From positions 1-64,000 of the forward strand of contig WBTZ01000001.1 of the NCBI GenBank assembly GCA_009026175.1: 64,000 nucleotides of DNA. Reading direction: 5' to 3'. The notes below the pieces were generated by a model that saw only the letters and a list, made by a program, of their open reading frames with translations, had not been told where the DNA came from and did not search any database. This document shows, one piece after another, positions 24,985 through 34,499 of this stretch (position 1 is its first letter; every line of letters starts with the position of its first letter). The position numbers and the translations under genes are program-made. This DNA is from Zoogloea sp. Its GTDB lineage: Bacteria > Pseudomonadota > Gammaproteobacteria > Burkholderiales > Rhodocyclaceae.

Positions 24985-26037
24985 CTAGTCGGGCATGGTC
25001 TCCAGCTGGATTCCCTCGCCGGGCTGCAGGCGGTCCCGCAGGGCGCGGGTGACCTGGATGTGGCCTTCCGCGTCCACCCGCAGGGCGTGCTCGATGCCGT
25101 AGCGGCGGGCATAGTCCCGCCACTGGTCGCCGGCCAGGTAGACGGGTTTGCTGGCGGCGTCGGAAAGGGTGCCGGCGCCGGGGCGCGGTGTGACCAGCAC
25201 GGTGACGGCCTGGGTGCCTTCGGCCGGCTGGCCGCTGCGGGGGTCGAGGAGGTGGCAGTAGCGCTTGCCGTCCAGCTCGAAGAAGCGCTGGTAGTCGCCG
25301 GAGGTGCCGATGGCCTCGCCGTCGCGCAGGGGCAGACTGGCCAGGGGCCGCGGCTCGCGGGGGTGCTGGATGCCGACCCGCCAGGGCTGGTCGCCCTTGC
25401 TGCCGAGGGCCATCAGGTTGCCGCCGATGTTGATCAGGGCGTTGTGGATGCCCCGCTGGTGCAGGATGGTGGCGGCACGGTCGAGGGCATAGCCCTTGGC
25501 GTAGCCGCCCAGGTCGAGTTGCACGGCCGGATTGCGGCTGCTCACCGTGGTGCCGCTGATCGTCAGGTCGACCATGCTCGGGTGGGTCTTTACCTCGGCC
25601 GCAAGGCGGGCCGGGTCGGGGCGGACCGGCTTGAAGGTGTCGGTGTGGAAGCCCCACAGGGCGATCAGGCGGCCGAGAGCCGGGTCGAACAACTGGTCGC
25701 CGGTCGCCGCAATGCGCTGGGCGTCGGTGAGCATGGCGGCCAGCTCGTTTGATACCGGGATGTTCTGCCGGCCCGCGGCGATGGCCTGGTTGAGCGTGGT
25801 CAGCTCGGAGGGTTCCCAGGCATGGTAGCGGTGATGCAGGCGGTCGAACTCCTGGAGGACTTCCGCCACCGCAGCCCGGGAGCGCTCTTCGGAGGCGTCC
25901 CAGGTGAGGATCTCGACCCGCGTGCCGAAGACGTAGGACTCCTGCTGGTGCAGGCTTTCCCGCTGGCAGCCGGCGAGCAGCAGCCCCGTCAGGCACAGGG
26001 CTGCCAGCGGGGCGGCGGCCCGGCGGATCAGGCGCAT
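24985..26037 (-). CDS. apbE: FAD:protein FMN transferase (ApbE), lipoprotein
   Basis: A 350-aa ApbE that attaches FMN to Thr or Ser of extracytoplasmic redox proteins. The signal ends in lipobox LLAGC (Cys at about 24). ApbE motifs: FGTRVEI, FDRLHHRYHAWEPSELTTLN-like segment, DLGGYAKGYALDRA, NIGGNLMALG and the Mg-binding TSGDYQRFFELDGKRY region with HLLDPRSGQPA. It overlaps gshB by ten bases. No flavinylation substrate (FMN-binding domain) is present in this window. Confidence 0.94.
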   Translation of the reverse strand: MRLIRRAAAPLAALCLTGLLLAGCQRESLHQQESYVFGTRVEILTWDASEERSRAAVAEVLQEFDRLHHRYHAWEPSELTTLNQAIAAGRQNIPVSNELAAMLTDAQRIAATGDQLFDPALGRLIALWGFHTDTFKPVRPDPARLAAEVKTHPSMVDLTISGTTVSSRNPAVQLDLGGYAKGYALDRAATILHQRGIHNALINIGGNLMALGSKGDQPWRVGIQHPREPRPLASLPLRDGEAIGTSGDYQRFFELDGKRYCHLLDPRSGQPAEGTQAVTVLVTPRPGAGTLSDAASKPVYLAGDQWRDYARRYGIEHALRVDAEGHIQVTRALRDRLQPGEGIQLETMPD

Positions 26038-26969
26038 GCCTCCTCGAGGGCGTCGATGACCGCCCCGGGAACGTCAAAGCCCATCTGGGCGGTGATCTCG
26101 ACCATGCAGGTGGGGCTGGTGACATTGATCTCGGTGAGCCGGTCGCCGATCACGTCGAGGCCGACGATCAGGAGGCCGCGGGCCCACAGGATGGGGGCGA
26201 GATACTCGGCGATGGCGCGCTCGCCGTCGGTCAGCGGCATGGCCACGCCGCGGCCGCCGGCGGCCAGGTTGCCGCGGGTCTCGCCGGCCATCGGGATGCG
26301 GGCGAGGGCGTAGGGGATGACCTTGCCGCCGATGATCAGCACCCGCTTGTCGCCGCCGGAGATGGCCGGCAGGTAGGCCTGGGCCATGATGGTGCGGCGC
26401 TCGTCCTGGGTGAGGGTCTCGATGATGACGTTGCGGTTGGGGTCGTCGGCCCGCACCCGGAAGATCTGGCTGCCGCCCATGCCGTCGAGGGGCTTGAGGA
26501 TGGTGTCGCCGTGGGCGTCGATGAAGGCGTTGATGTCCACCGCCGCGCGGGCCACCCGGGTGGCCGGGGTGAACTGCGGAAACTCGGTGATGGCGAGCTT
26601 CTCGGAGTGGTCGCGGATCGAGCGGGGGTGGTTGAAGACCCGCGCGCCGGCCTGGGCCGCCCGTTCGAGCAGCCAGGTGGCGGTGACGTATTCGAAGTCG
26701 AAAGGCGGGTCCTGGCGCATCAGCACCGCATTGAAGGCGGTGAGGGGCAGGACGGCCTCGTCGCCGGCGACGTACCAGGCCTGGTCGTCATCGGTGGGCG
26801 TGAGGGGCAGGGCCCGGGCCGAGACCACGCCGCCCTCCCACACCAGGGCTTCCCGGCGGATGGCGAAAACCTGGTGTCCCCGGCGGGCGGCGGCCCGCAT
26901 CATGGCGATGCTGGAGTCCTTGTAGGCCTTGAGCTGGTCGAGGGGGTCGAGGATGAAGGCGAATTTCAT
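26028..26969 (-). CDS. gshB: Glutathione synthetase
   Basis: A 313-aa ATP-grasp ligase joining gamma-glutamylcysteine and glycine. It opens with FAFILDPLDQLKAYKDSS; ATP-binding motifs include DTILKPLDGMGGSQIF and the metal-ligand segment INVTSPTCMVEI. Length is normal for the bacterial GshB family. The ATG at 26969 is the family start. gshA lies 74 bases upstream on the same strand, and apbE overlaps its 3' end. Confidence 0.96.
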   Translation of the reverse strand: MKFAFILDPLDQLKAYKDSSIAMMRAAARRGHQVFAIRREALVWEGGVVSARALPLTPTDDDQAWYVAGDEAVLPLTAFNAVLMRQDPPFDFEYVTATWLLERAAQAGARVFNHPRSIRDHSEKLAITEFPQFTPATRVARAAVDINAFIDAHGDTILKPLDGMGGSQIFRVRADDPNRNVIIETLTQDERRTIMAQAYLPAISGGDKRVLIIGGKVIPYALARIPMAGETRGNLAAGGRGVAMPLTDGERAIAEYLAPILWARGLLIVGLDVIGDRLTEINVTSPTCMVEITAQMGFDVPGAVIDALEEACA

Positions 26970-27043
26970 GGCCGTTCCGGGTGAGGGCGTTTGCAGGTGG
27001 GGCGAACCGGGCAGGGCGGTGGAGGCCGCCCTGCCGGCGACGG

Positions 27044-28342
27044 TCAGGCGGCGGCTTCCTCGAGCACGGCCGGCTCGGTGGCCTCGATCTCGATGGCCGC
27101 GGCCAGCAGGGCCAGGCGGGCCACCACGCCGTAGGCGTAGAAGCGGTTGGGGGGCGCGTCGGGGCCCTGGTTGCAGTCGGGCAGGCTGCACGGGGCTTCG
27201 AAGGCGAGGGGCTCGAAGTGCATGCCCGGTGCGTTGAGGTTCTCGTCCCGGCCGCGCTGGGTGTGCACCCGGTAGAAACCGCCCACCACATAGTGGTCCA
27301 TCATGTATACGACGGGTTCGGCGACGGCGTTATTGACCGTCTCGAAGGTGTGCACGCCTTCCTGGATGATCACGTCGTGGACTTCCAGGCCTTCCTTGAC
27401 GACGCTCATCTTGTTGCGCTGCTTGCGGTTGAGGCCGATCAGCTCGGAGGCGTCCTTGACCGTCATCACGCCCATGCCGTAGGTGCCGGCGTCGGCCTTG
27501 ACGACCACGAAGGGCTCGTCGCTGACCTCGTATTCCTTGTACTTGGCGCGGATGTTGTCGAGCATCGCGGCGACCTTGTCGGCCAGCTCCTGCTCGCCGG
27601 TGCGGGCGTGGAAGTCCAGTCCCGAACAGGTGTCCCAGGCCGGGTTGATGCGCCACGGATCGATGCCGATGGCGGCGCCGAAGTCGCGGGTCACGGTGTC
27701 GTAGGCGGCCGCGTGGTTGGACTTGCGGCGGGAGTGCCAGCCGGCATGCACCGGGGGGATCACCCACTGGTCGTGCAGGTTCTGCAGCTGCGCCGGGATG
27801 CCGGCGGAGAGGTCGTTGTTGAGCAGCACCGCACAGGGGTCGAAATCCTTCAGGCCGAGGCGGCGGCCGTGGCGTTCGAGGGGCTCGAGGGTCAGGCTGC
27901 TGCCATTGGCGAGCTCCACCACGGTGGGTTCGGTGATCTCCGGCAGCAGGCTGCCGAGGCGCACTTCCAGGCCGGTGAGGCGCAGGATCGACACGAGCTT
28001 GGCCACGTTCTGCAGGTAGAACTGGTTGCGGGTGTGGTTCTCGGGGATCAGCAGGATGGAACGGGCGCCGACGCAGATGCGTTCGATGGCGGCCTGGGCG
28101 GCCTGCACGCACAGGGGCATGAAGGCGTCGTTCAGGTTGTTGAAACCGCCCGGGAACAGGTTGAGGTCCACCGGGGCGAGCTTGAAGCCGGAATTGCGCA
28201 GGTCGGTGGAGCCGTAGATGGGGGGCAGGTGTTCCTGCCACTGGGTGCGCATCCAGCGCTCGATGGCGCAGGCATTGTCGAGGAAATGGCGTTCCAGCTC
28301 CAGCAGGGGGCCGGTGAGCGCGGTGGTGAGATGGGGAACCAT
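27044..28342 (-). CDS. gshA: Glutamate-cysteine ligase (proteobacterial 430-aa type)
   Basis: A 432-aa glutamate-cysteine ligase of the short type found in many beta- and gammaproteobacteria (TIGR02049), not the E. coli type. Landmarks are TQWQEHLPPIYGSTDLRNSG, NLFPGGFNNL, IPENHTRN and VVKADAGTYGMGVMTV. It makes gamma-glutamylcysteine for GshB next to it. GAGG precedes the ATG. Glutathione made here would also serve the frmA/fghA pathway further left. Confidence 0.94.
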   Translation of the reverse strand: MVPHLTTALTGPLLELERHFLDNACAIERWMRTQWQEHLPPIYGSTDLRNSGFKLAPVDLNLFPGGFNNLNDAFMPLCVQAAQAAIERICVGARSILLIPENHTRNQFYLQNVAKLVSILRLTGLEVRLGSLLPEITEPTVVELANGSSLTLEPLERHGRRLGLKDFDPCAVLLNNDLSAGIPAQLQNLHDQWVIPPVHAGWHSRRKSNHAAAYDTVTRDFGAAIGIDPWRINPAWDTCSGLDFHARTGEQELADKVAAMLDNIRAKYKEYEVSDEPFVVVKADAGTYGMGVMTVKDASELIGLNRKQRNKMSVVKEGLEVHDVIIQEGVHTFETVNNAVAEPVVYMMDHYVVGGFYRVHTQRGRDENLNAPGMHFEPLAFEAPCSLPDCNQGPDAPPNRFYAYGVVARLALLAAAIEIEATEPAVLEEAAA

Positions 28343-28466
28343 GGGACCTCGCGAACTGTTCTCGGGTGGGCGGTGCGTCGGGGTGCCCGACGGAAGGGAG
28401 TGCGTCGTGGACCTGCGCTGCCCGTGTTTGTTCGCGGGATGTTACACCATCCGCCGGGCAGCCCCT

Positions 28467-29738
28467 TCAGGCGGCGCTCCCCGCGACGGGGCGGGCAGGG
28501 GGCAGGAAGCTGCGGAAGCGGTCAGGCAGGGGGGCGTTTTCGAGGCTGCGCTGGGTGAACAGATAGCGCCCGTCGCAGACAAAGCCCAGATCCTTCCAGT
28601 CCACCTCGTTGAGCGCGTCGCGGAAGGCTTCCAGGTCGATCGCCGGATCGTGGGGAAAGATGCCCAGGACCGCGCCGTCGAAGTTCGGGCAGGCGTGAAC
28701 GAAGAAGGGGTTGGGCCGGCGGGTCTTGGTATTGACGTAGATGCGCGGCGCGTCGGTTTGCGGGTAGCCCCTTCCCCACTGCCACCAGTTGCTCTCGTCG
28801 AAGCGGCGGATGCGCCGGGCGAGCAGGCGGGCCTTGTAGGGCAGCAAGGCGTCGGGCGGCGGGTCATCGGGCCCGACCCAGATCATCCGGCGGGTCTGCC
28901 CGTTGCGCACGGTGGCGGAATTGACGAAGTCCCGGGTGCCGGCCGTGGTGCTGGCAAAGACAGGGTCAGCCCCGGAGACGGCGCCCACCCTCACGCTGGC
29001 CACGTCGGCCAGCGCCAGGCTGTACTCCCCCTGGGAGAACAGCAGATGTCCGGCGCATTCGGAGAAGTGGCGGTACACCCATGGCGGGTGCTCGAGGCTG
29101 TGGCTGAGGTCATCGCTCTGGCCGAGGTGGGCGCAGGCGGTGTGATAGCCGGTGTTGCCCAGCTCGTAGCGCCAGATCAGGCAGTTCGGCACCGCGTCGG
29201 CAAAGACCCGCGCGTCGCCCAGATCGATGGCATGGGTGATGGTGCCGCTGGCGTGCAGGCGCCGGTTGAGGTTGCGTGCGCTGGTGGACTTCAGGAAGTC
29301 CCGCGGGGTGATGAAGATCAACTCCCCGCCGGGAGCCAGGTGGCGCAGGCATTTCTCGATGAAGAACAGGTACAGGTTGCTGCGTCCATCGAAGCCGTCC
29401 CGCCGCAGCAGGGCCCGGGTTGCGGGGGAGATGTCCTGGTAGCGCACATAGGGCGGGTTGCCGATCACCGTGTCGAACTTCTCGCTCTCCGGATAGGCGA
29501 AGAAGTCCATGTTGAGCGCGCCGGCCGGGCACTGCCGGGGGTCCAGCTCGATGCCGACCGCATGGTGGAGGTGGCGCAGGAAGGCGCCGTCGCCGCATGA
29601 GGGTTCCAGAACCCGGCCCGAATTGCTGCGCAGGCGCAGCATGCTGCGCACGATGCGTTCAGGTGTGAAGACCTGGCCGAGGGCAGAGGCCGCGATGTCG
29701 AATGCGGCGGGGGGCGCTGGAATGGAGGCTGCGGGCAT
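28467..29738 (-). CDS. Solitary N6-adenine DNA methyltransferase (Eco57I/TaqI-like)
   Basis: About 423 aa from the first ATG. A gamma-class adenine methyltransferase: motif X-like QVFTPERIVRSML, motif I LEPSCGDGAFL and catalytic motif IV NPPYVRY. The C-terminal half (about residues 230-420) looks like a target-recognition region with AVPNCLIWRYE and WWQWGRGYPQTDAPRIYVN. No nuclease domain is fused and no restriction gene is adjacent. The frame is open to a TTG at 29918; neither start has a ribosome site. The recognised sequence cannot be predicted. Confidence 0.82.
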   Translation of the reverse strand: MPAASIPAPPAAFDIAASALGQVFTPERIVRSMLRLRSNSGRVLEPSCGDGAFLRHLHHAVGIELDPRQCPAGALNMDFFAYPESEKFDTVIGNPPYVRYQDISPATRALLRRDGFDGRSNLYLFFIEKCLRHLAPGGELIFITPRDFLKSTSARNLNRRLHASGTITHAIDLGDARVFADAVPNCLIWRYELGNTGYHTACAHLGQSDDLSHSLEHPPWVYRHFSECAGHLLFSQGEYSLALADVASVRVGAVSGADPVFASTTAGTRDFVNSATVRNGQTRRMIWVGPDDPPPDALLPYKARLLARRIRRFDESNWWQWGRGYPQTDAPRIYVNTKTRRPNPFFVHACPNFDGAVLGIFPHDPAIDLEAFRDALNEVDWKDLGFVCDGRYLFTQRSLENAPLPDRFRSFLPPARPVAGSAA

Positions 29739-29966
29739 CAGGGTGGACGGGGCGGAGGCTGCGGCATTGTGCAGGAAGTCGTGGCGGGCGGGTAGTCCCC
29801 GCTGCCGCGGGTGGCTGGGGGGCGGGAAGCGGTTTCTCCGGAAAATGCCGAGAAGCTTGTCAATCAAGGTTTCGCGGGCTGTTTTGGATAATGCATTCGT
29901 GATAAATGTGCATGCCAAAAGAAAATGTGGTGGCGGCGCTTCCCGGCCGTGCCCTAGACGTCAATC

Positions 29967-30878
29967 ATGGTCCTCCAACAATTCGAGCGTGTCTTTTCCC
30001 TGCCTTTCATGCTGGGTGGCAGGCAGGTCCTGGCAAAAAAAATGTCCCTTGCGGTGCGGGAGGTCAGCTTGGCCGAGGCGCTGGGTGGTGCGGACGGAGA
30101 CATCCTCTCCCTCGCAACTGTGCCGGCCCATTGTGCAGGTAGCCTCCTCTGCAATATCCCCGATCCGGGGTGGCGTACCCACACGGTGTACGACGACCGG
30201 GTTGCCTGCGTGCTGTCGCGGGATACCTGGCATTACCTTTCGCTGGCGGGGAGCTTCGACGGCTTCATGGCCAACCGCTACTCGGAAAAGAGCCGTGAGT
30301 CCTTCGAACGTGAAGAGATCCGGCTCACTGCCCGTTGTGGCGGCACGCTGGCCCTGCGCGAATACCGGGATGCGGCGGGCGGTACGGCGGATTTCCTCAA
30401 GGCGGTCGAACGCATCCGCGCCGTGTGCGCCGCGCCGCCGCCGGCCCTGCCCGGGAAGGAGCGGCGGCGGCCTGCCAGGGATGGGCGCGGCTATGTGCTG
30501 TTTGCAGCGGACGAGCCGGTGGCCTATCTGCGTCTGGGCCGCCTGGGTGACATCCTGTGGTATGCCGGAGCCGGCGAGCGGGACGACTATCGCAGCGTGT
30601 CGGCGGGGACCTTGCTGCACCTGCAGGTGATCCGGCGCCTCTTCCAGGATGGGGAGTGCCGCTACCTGGATTTCCGCCCGGGTGACAGCGAGATCAAGCG
30701 CCAGTTTGCCAATGGTGCCTTGCGCAGCGCCGTGCTGCTGAACCTCCGGCCGACCCTCCTGAACCGGGCCTGGCTGGCGGCTTTTGCGGCCAACCGGCGG
30801 GCGGCCGCGCCGCGTGCCGGAGTTGGGGCCGCGCCCGGCCAACTGGCGCTGCGGGGGGCCTTGTCCGGCACCGGCTGA
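29967..30878 (+). CDS. GNAT-like (BioF2/CelD, Acetyltransf_6) acyltransferase
   Basis: A 303-aa protein of the CelD/FemAB-like GNAT group. The recognisable part is the C-terminal half: VAYLRLGRLGDILWYAGAG, then TLLHLQVIRRLFQDG and CRYLDFRPGDSEIKRQFA, which match the acyl-CoA transfer core. The N-terminal half contains SLAGSFDGFMANRYSEKSRE, typical of the family. Relatives are linked to exopolysaccharide or cell-surface modification. It stands alone, divergent from the DNA methyltransferase, with an AT-rich stretch (29880-29966) in front that holds GATAAT-like promoter sequence. Confidence 0.75.
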   Translation: MVLQQFERVFSLPFMLGGRQVLAKKMSLAVREVSLAEALGGADGDILSLATVPAHCAGSLLCNIPDPGWRTHTVYDDRVACVLSRDTWHYLSLAGSFDGFMANRYSEKSRESFEREEIRLTARCGGTLALREYRDAAGGTADFLKAVERIRAVCAAPPPALPGKERRRPARDGRGYVLFAADEPVAYLRLGRLGDILWYAGAGERDDYRSVSAGTLLHLQVIRRLFQDGECRYLDFRPGDSEIKRQFANGALRSAVLLNLRPTLLNRAWLAAFAANRRAAAPRAGVGAAPGQLALRGALSGTG

Positions 30879-30893
30879 GCGGCCGGCCCACGC

Positions 30894-32111
30894 TCAGTCG
30901 GCGAGGAACAGCAGCAGGAGTTCGTTGAGGAAGCGCCGGCCCTGGAGGGTGGGGCGCAGCGTGTCCCCGGCGGTCTCGACCAGCCCCTGCTGCCGGGCCC
31001 GGACCAGGCCGGACTCGGCGGCTTCCAGCGGCAGGCCGGTGCGTTCGGCAAACAGCCGCAGGGGAAATCCCTGGTTCAGGCGCAGGGCGTTCATCATGAA
31101 TTCGAAGGGCAGGTCCTGGGCGTTCAGGCTGCGCCGGTCCTGCACGAATGCACCGCTGTCCCTGGCCGCCAGGTAGGCGGCGGGGTGGCGGGGGCGGGTC
31201 TCCCGTACGATGCCCTCGTGGGAGGACAGCTTGCCGTGGGCACCGGCGCCTATTCCCAGGTAGTCACCGAAGGTCCAGTAGTTGAGGTTGTGGCGGCATT
31301 CCCGGTTGGGGCGCGCGAAGGCCGAGGTCTCGTAGTGGATGTAGCCCGCTTCGCCAAGCCGCGCTTCGATGCGTTCCTGCATGTCGGCCGAGGCGTCCGG
31401 GTCGGGGACCTCGGGTGGATTGGCGGCGAAGGCGGTGTTCGGCTCCAGGGTGAGGTGGTAGCAGGACAGGTGCTGGGGGCCGAGGGCCAGGGCGGTGGCC
31501 AGATCGGCCTCCGCCTCTGCCAGGCTCTGGCCGGGCAGGGCGTACATCAGGTCAAGGTTGACCGCCTCGAAATGCTTGAGGGCCGCCTCCGCCGCAGCGA
31601 TGGCATCCTTGCTGCCGTGGATGCGGCCGAGGGCCTGGAGGTGCCCGTCATGGAAGCTCTGGATGCCCACCGACAGGCGGTTGATGCCCGCCTGGCGGAA
31701 GGCGGCGAAGCGGCCTGCGTCCACCGTGCCCGGGTTGGCCTCGAGGGTGATCTCGGCCATCGGATCGAGGAGCACCCGCATGCGCACCGCGGTGAGCAGT
31801 TCGTCGAGCCCCTCGGGGCTGATCAGGCTGGGGGTGCCGCCGCCGATGAAGATGCTGTGCACCCGGCGCCCCCAGATCTGGGGCAGCGCGCTTTCCAGGT
31901 CGGCGATGAGGGCGGCGATGTAGGCGGCTTCGGGGATGCCCTCATCCTTGACGGCGTGGGAGTTGAAGTCGCAGTAGGGGCACTTGCGCACACACCACGG
32001 GAAGTGGATGTAAAGGGCCAGCGGCGGCGACGCACTGAGGCTGGGTTGCCAGCCGCCAGCCTTCGGGGCGGCGGCCTTGGGCGTGATCGGAATGATCCGG
32101 GCTTCGGACAT
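30894..32111 (-). CDS. hemW: Radical SAM haem chaperone HemW
   Basis: A 405-aa HemW-type radical SAM protein that delivers haem. The 4Fe-4S cluster cysteines are in CVRKCPYCDFNSH; GGGTPSLI and VGIQSFHDGHLQALGR are family landmarks. The C-terminal HemN domain is present. It is often mis-named coproporphyrinogen III oxidase; the CPYC-type motif identifies HemW. It lies 11 bases after rdgB. Confidence 0.94.
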   Translation of the reverse strand: MSEARIIPITPKAAAPKAGGWQPSLSASPPLALYIHFPWCVRKCPYCDFNSHAVKDEGIPEAAYIAALIADLESALPQIWGRRVHSIFIGGGTPSLISPEGLDELLTAVRMRVLLDPMAEITLEANPGTVDAGRFAAFRQAGINRLSVGIQSFHDGHLQALGRIHGSKDAIAAAEAALKHFEAVNLDLMYALPGQSLAEAEADLATALALGPQHLSCYHLTLEPNTAFAANPPEVPDPDASADMQERIEARLGEAGYIHYETSAFARPNRECRHNLNYWTFGDYLGIGAGAHGKLSSHEGIVRETRPRHPAAYLAARDSGAFVQDRRSLNAQDLPFEFMMNALRLNQGFPLRLFAERTGLPLEAAESGLVRARQQGLVETAGDTLRPTLQGRRFLNELLLLFLAD

Positions 32112-32122
32112 GGGACGGGGGC

Positions 32123-32716
32123 TCAGGTGGGCTCGGCGCGGAGGCGGTCGAGCAGCTGGCGGAAGGCATTGCCCCGGTGGGACAGCATGTTCTTGAGCTC
32201 GGCGGGGATCTCCGCCGCGGTCTGCTCCAGCTCGGGCACGAAGAACAGCGGGTCATAGCCGAAGCCGGCCGCGCCCCGCGGTGCGTCGAGGATCTCGCCG
32301 TGCCACTCGCCGCAGGCGATCAGGGGTTGCGGGTCTTCCGCGTGGCGCAGGAGGGCCAGCACGCAGTAGAAGCGGGCCCGCCGGTCGGCCTGTCCGGCCA
32401 GCTTCTCGAGCAGCAGGGTGTTGTTGCGCTGGTCGGATTTGGGCTCGCCGGCGAAGCGGGCGGAGAGCACGCCCGGCGCGCCGCCGAGGACCTCGACGCA
32501 CAGCCCGGAGTCGTCCGCCAGGGCCGGCAGGCCGGTAGCCCTGGCGGCGTGGCGGGCCTTGGCGATGGCGTTTTCGACGAAGCTGGGGTGGGGCTCCTCG
32601 GCCTCGCTGACGTTGAAGGCTGACTGGGGCAGCACCTCGATGCCCAGGGGGGCGAGCAGGGCGGAGAGTTCCTTGAGCTTGCCGGCGTTGCCGCTGGCGA
32701 GAACGAGTTGTTTCAT
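32123..32716 (-). CDS. rdgB: Non-canonical purine NTP pyrophosphatase (RdgB/HAM1)
   Basis: A 197-aa ITPase/XTPase that removes deaminated purine nucleotides. The start LVLASGNAGKLKEL is the substrate loop, followed by FVENAIAKARHAA, LADDSGLCVEVLGGAPGV and the C-terminal GFGYDPLFFVPEL with SHRGNA. It sits between rph and hemW in one minus-strand operon. Confidence 0.96.
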   Translation of the reverse strand: MKQLVLASGNAGKLKELSALLAPLGIEVLPQSAFNVSEAEEPHPSFVENAIAKARHAARATGLPALADDSGLCVEVLGGAPGVLSARFAGEPKSDQRNNTLLLEKLAGQADRRARFYCVLALLRHAEDPQPLIACGEWHGEILDAPRGAAGFGYDPLFFVPELEQTAAEIPAELKNMLSHRGNAFRQLLDRLRAEPT

Positions 32717-32740
32717 GGCGGGCCTCGCTGTGCAGATGGC

Positions 32741-33487
32741 TCAGGCAGGGATGCCGAGCGCCTTTTTCTGTTCCACCACGAGTTGAGCGATGCCGGCGCC
32801 GGCAAGTTCCAGCAGGCTGTCGAGTTCGGCGCGGGAGAAGGGGCTGCCTTCGGCCGTGCCCTGCACCTCGACGAAGCCGCCGCTGCCCGTCATCACCACG
32901 TTCATGTCGGTCTCGCAGTCCGAATCCTCAGGATAGTCGAGGTCCAGCACCGGGGTGCCCTTGTAGATGCCCACCGAGATGGCGGCGACGAAGTCGCGCA
33001 TCGGGTTGGCGGCCAGCTTGCCGGCCCTGACCAGGCCGTCGAGGGCTTCATGCACGGCGATGCAGGCGCCGGTGATGGAGGCGGTGCGGGTGCCGCCGTC
33101 GGCCTGCAGGACGTCGCAGTCGATGGTGATCTGGCGTTCGCCCAGGGCTTCCATGTCCACCACGGCGCGCAGGCTGCGGCCGATCAGGCGCTGGATCTCC
33201 TGGGTGCGCCCGCTCTGCTTGCCCTTGGCGGCTTCCCGCGGGCTGCGGGTGTGGGTGGAGCGCGGCAGCATGCCATATTCGGCGGTCAGCCAGCCCTGGC
33301 CCTTGCCCCGCAGGAAGGGCGGGACGCTCTCTTCCACGCTGGCGGTGCACAGCACGCGGGTGTCGCCAAACTCGATCAACACCGATCCTTCGGCGTGCCG
33401 GGTGAAACCGCGGGTGATGCGCACCGGGCGGAGTTGATCGGGCGTGCGGCCGCTGGGGCGGGCCAGGGGGGAGGCGGATTGGGTCAT
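32741..33487 (-). CDS. rph: Ribonuclease PH
   Basis: A 248-aa phosphorolytic 3'-5' exoribonuclease that trims tRNA 3' ends. Landmarks: [37 protein letters not shown], and [16 protein letters not shown] chose the ATG at 33487; the frame is open far upstream but that part is not RNase PH. It is 24 bases before rdgB. Confidence 0.96.
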   Translation of the reverse strand: MTQSASPLARPSGRTPDQLRPVRITRGFTRHAEGSVLIEFGDTRVLCTASVEESVPPFLRGKGQGWLTAEYGMLPRSTHTRSPREAAKGKQSGRTQEIQRLIGRSLRAVVDMEALGERQITIDCDVLQADGGTRTASITGACIAVHEALDGLVRAGKLAANPMRDFVAAISVGIYKGTPVLDLDYPEDSDCETDMNVVMTGSGGFVEVQGTAEGSPFSRAELDSLLELAGAGIAQLVVEQKKALGIPA

Positions 33488-33587
33488 GGTATGGCGAGGG
33501 TCGTGGCGATTGAGGGCTGCCCCGGCGGGCGCGGGGGCAGGCTGTGGTCCGGATGTGTCCCGTCCTCCGGCCGGTGGGCCGGGGGCT

Positions 33588-34499
33588 CTACTTGAACTTG
33601 TGGATGGCGGCGTTGATCTCCCGGATGGCCCGTTCGATCTCGTCTTCGCTGAGGTCTTCCTGGTCACCCCGCTTGTTGCGTCCGAAGCCTTCCATCTGGG
33701 TCGTGAAGGCGTCGGCGGGCATGGTGCGGGTCGACACGGTGTCGGGGATGTCCTCCTGGTGATCGTCGTGCCAAGTCATGGCGATCAGGGACATGTTGTC
33801 GCATTGGGCGCCGCCCAGGGTTTCAGCCTCGTTCATCAGTGCCGGCACCGCGTCCATGACCCGGCCGTCGGCCAGGGTGCGCACCAGTTCATCCGTTTCG
33901 AGGGGCCCCCAGACGCCATCCGAGCAGATGGCGAGGACGTCGCCGTTCATCAGGGGTGTGCCCCGCGAGAACTCGATCTGGGGCGGGTGGCTGCCGCCCA
34001 GGCAGCTGAAGATCCGGTTGCGCCCCGGGTGCGAGGCCGCGGCTTCCGCGTCGAGCAGGCCCTGGTCGAGCATCAGCTGCACCCGCGAGTGGTCGCGGGT
34101 CTGGGCCAGCAGGCGGCCACGCCGGATCAGGTACAGGCGCGAATCCCCGGCATGGGCCCAATGGGCGATGCCATCCTGGATCAGACAGGCCACGATGGTG
34201 GTGCGGGGGATGTCCGAGAGGTTCTTGTCGAAGGCGTAGTCGAGGATCGCGTGGTGGGCGTTGCTCAGCACGCGGGACAGGAAGAGCACCGGGTCGGCGA
34301 CCTTGGGGCGGGCTTCCTGCTGGAAGGACTGGGCGATGAACTGCACCGAGATCTGGGCCGCGATCTCGCCGTAGAGGTGGCCGCCCATGCCGTCGGCCAG
34401 CACCAGCAGCAGGGCATCGCGTGTGTAGGAGTAGGCCACGCGATCCTGGTTGGTGCGCCGCTTGCCGATCCGGCTTTCCTGGAAAATGGTGAATCTCAT
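33588..34499 (-). CDS. PP2C-family serine/threonine protein phosphatase
   Basis: A 303-aa PP2C phosphatase. Metal-ligand motifs are present: RRTNQDR near the N-terminus, [26 protein letters not shown] and the final QCDNMSLIA. An acidic, charged tail (about residues 255-303) follows the domain. The start overlaps the stop of the kinase gene upstream by four bases (ATGA), so kinase and phosphatase are translationally coupled and probably act on shared targets. Confidence 0.93.
   Translation of the reverse strand: MRFTIFQESRIGKRRTNQDRVAYSYTRDALLLVLADGMGGHLYGEIAAQISVQFIAQSFQQEARPKVADPVLFLSRVLSNAHHAILDYAFDKNLSDIPRTTIVACLIQDGIAHWAHAGDSRLYLIRRGRLLAQTRDHSRVQLMLDQGLLDAEAAASHPGRNRIFSCLGGSHPPQIEFSRGTPLMNGDVLAICSDGVWGPLETDELVRTLADGRVMDAVPALMNEAETLGGAQCDNMSLIAMTWHDDHQEDIPDTVSTRTMPADAFTTQMEGFGRNKRGDQEDLSEDEIERAIREINAAIHKFK

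Noticed and set aside
30894..32111. Oxygen-independent coproporphyrinogen III oxidase (HemN)
   Set aside because: Length (405 aa) and the cluster motif CVRKCPYCDF fit HemW, the haem chaperone; HemN is longer.
32741..33667. An N-terminally extended RNase PH starting at 33667
   Set aside because: The extra 60 codons overlap the PP2C gene end and are Pro/Ser/Arg-rich; the family start at 33487 fits the usual length.
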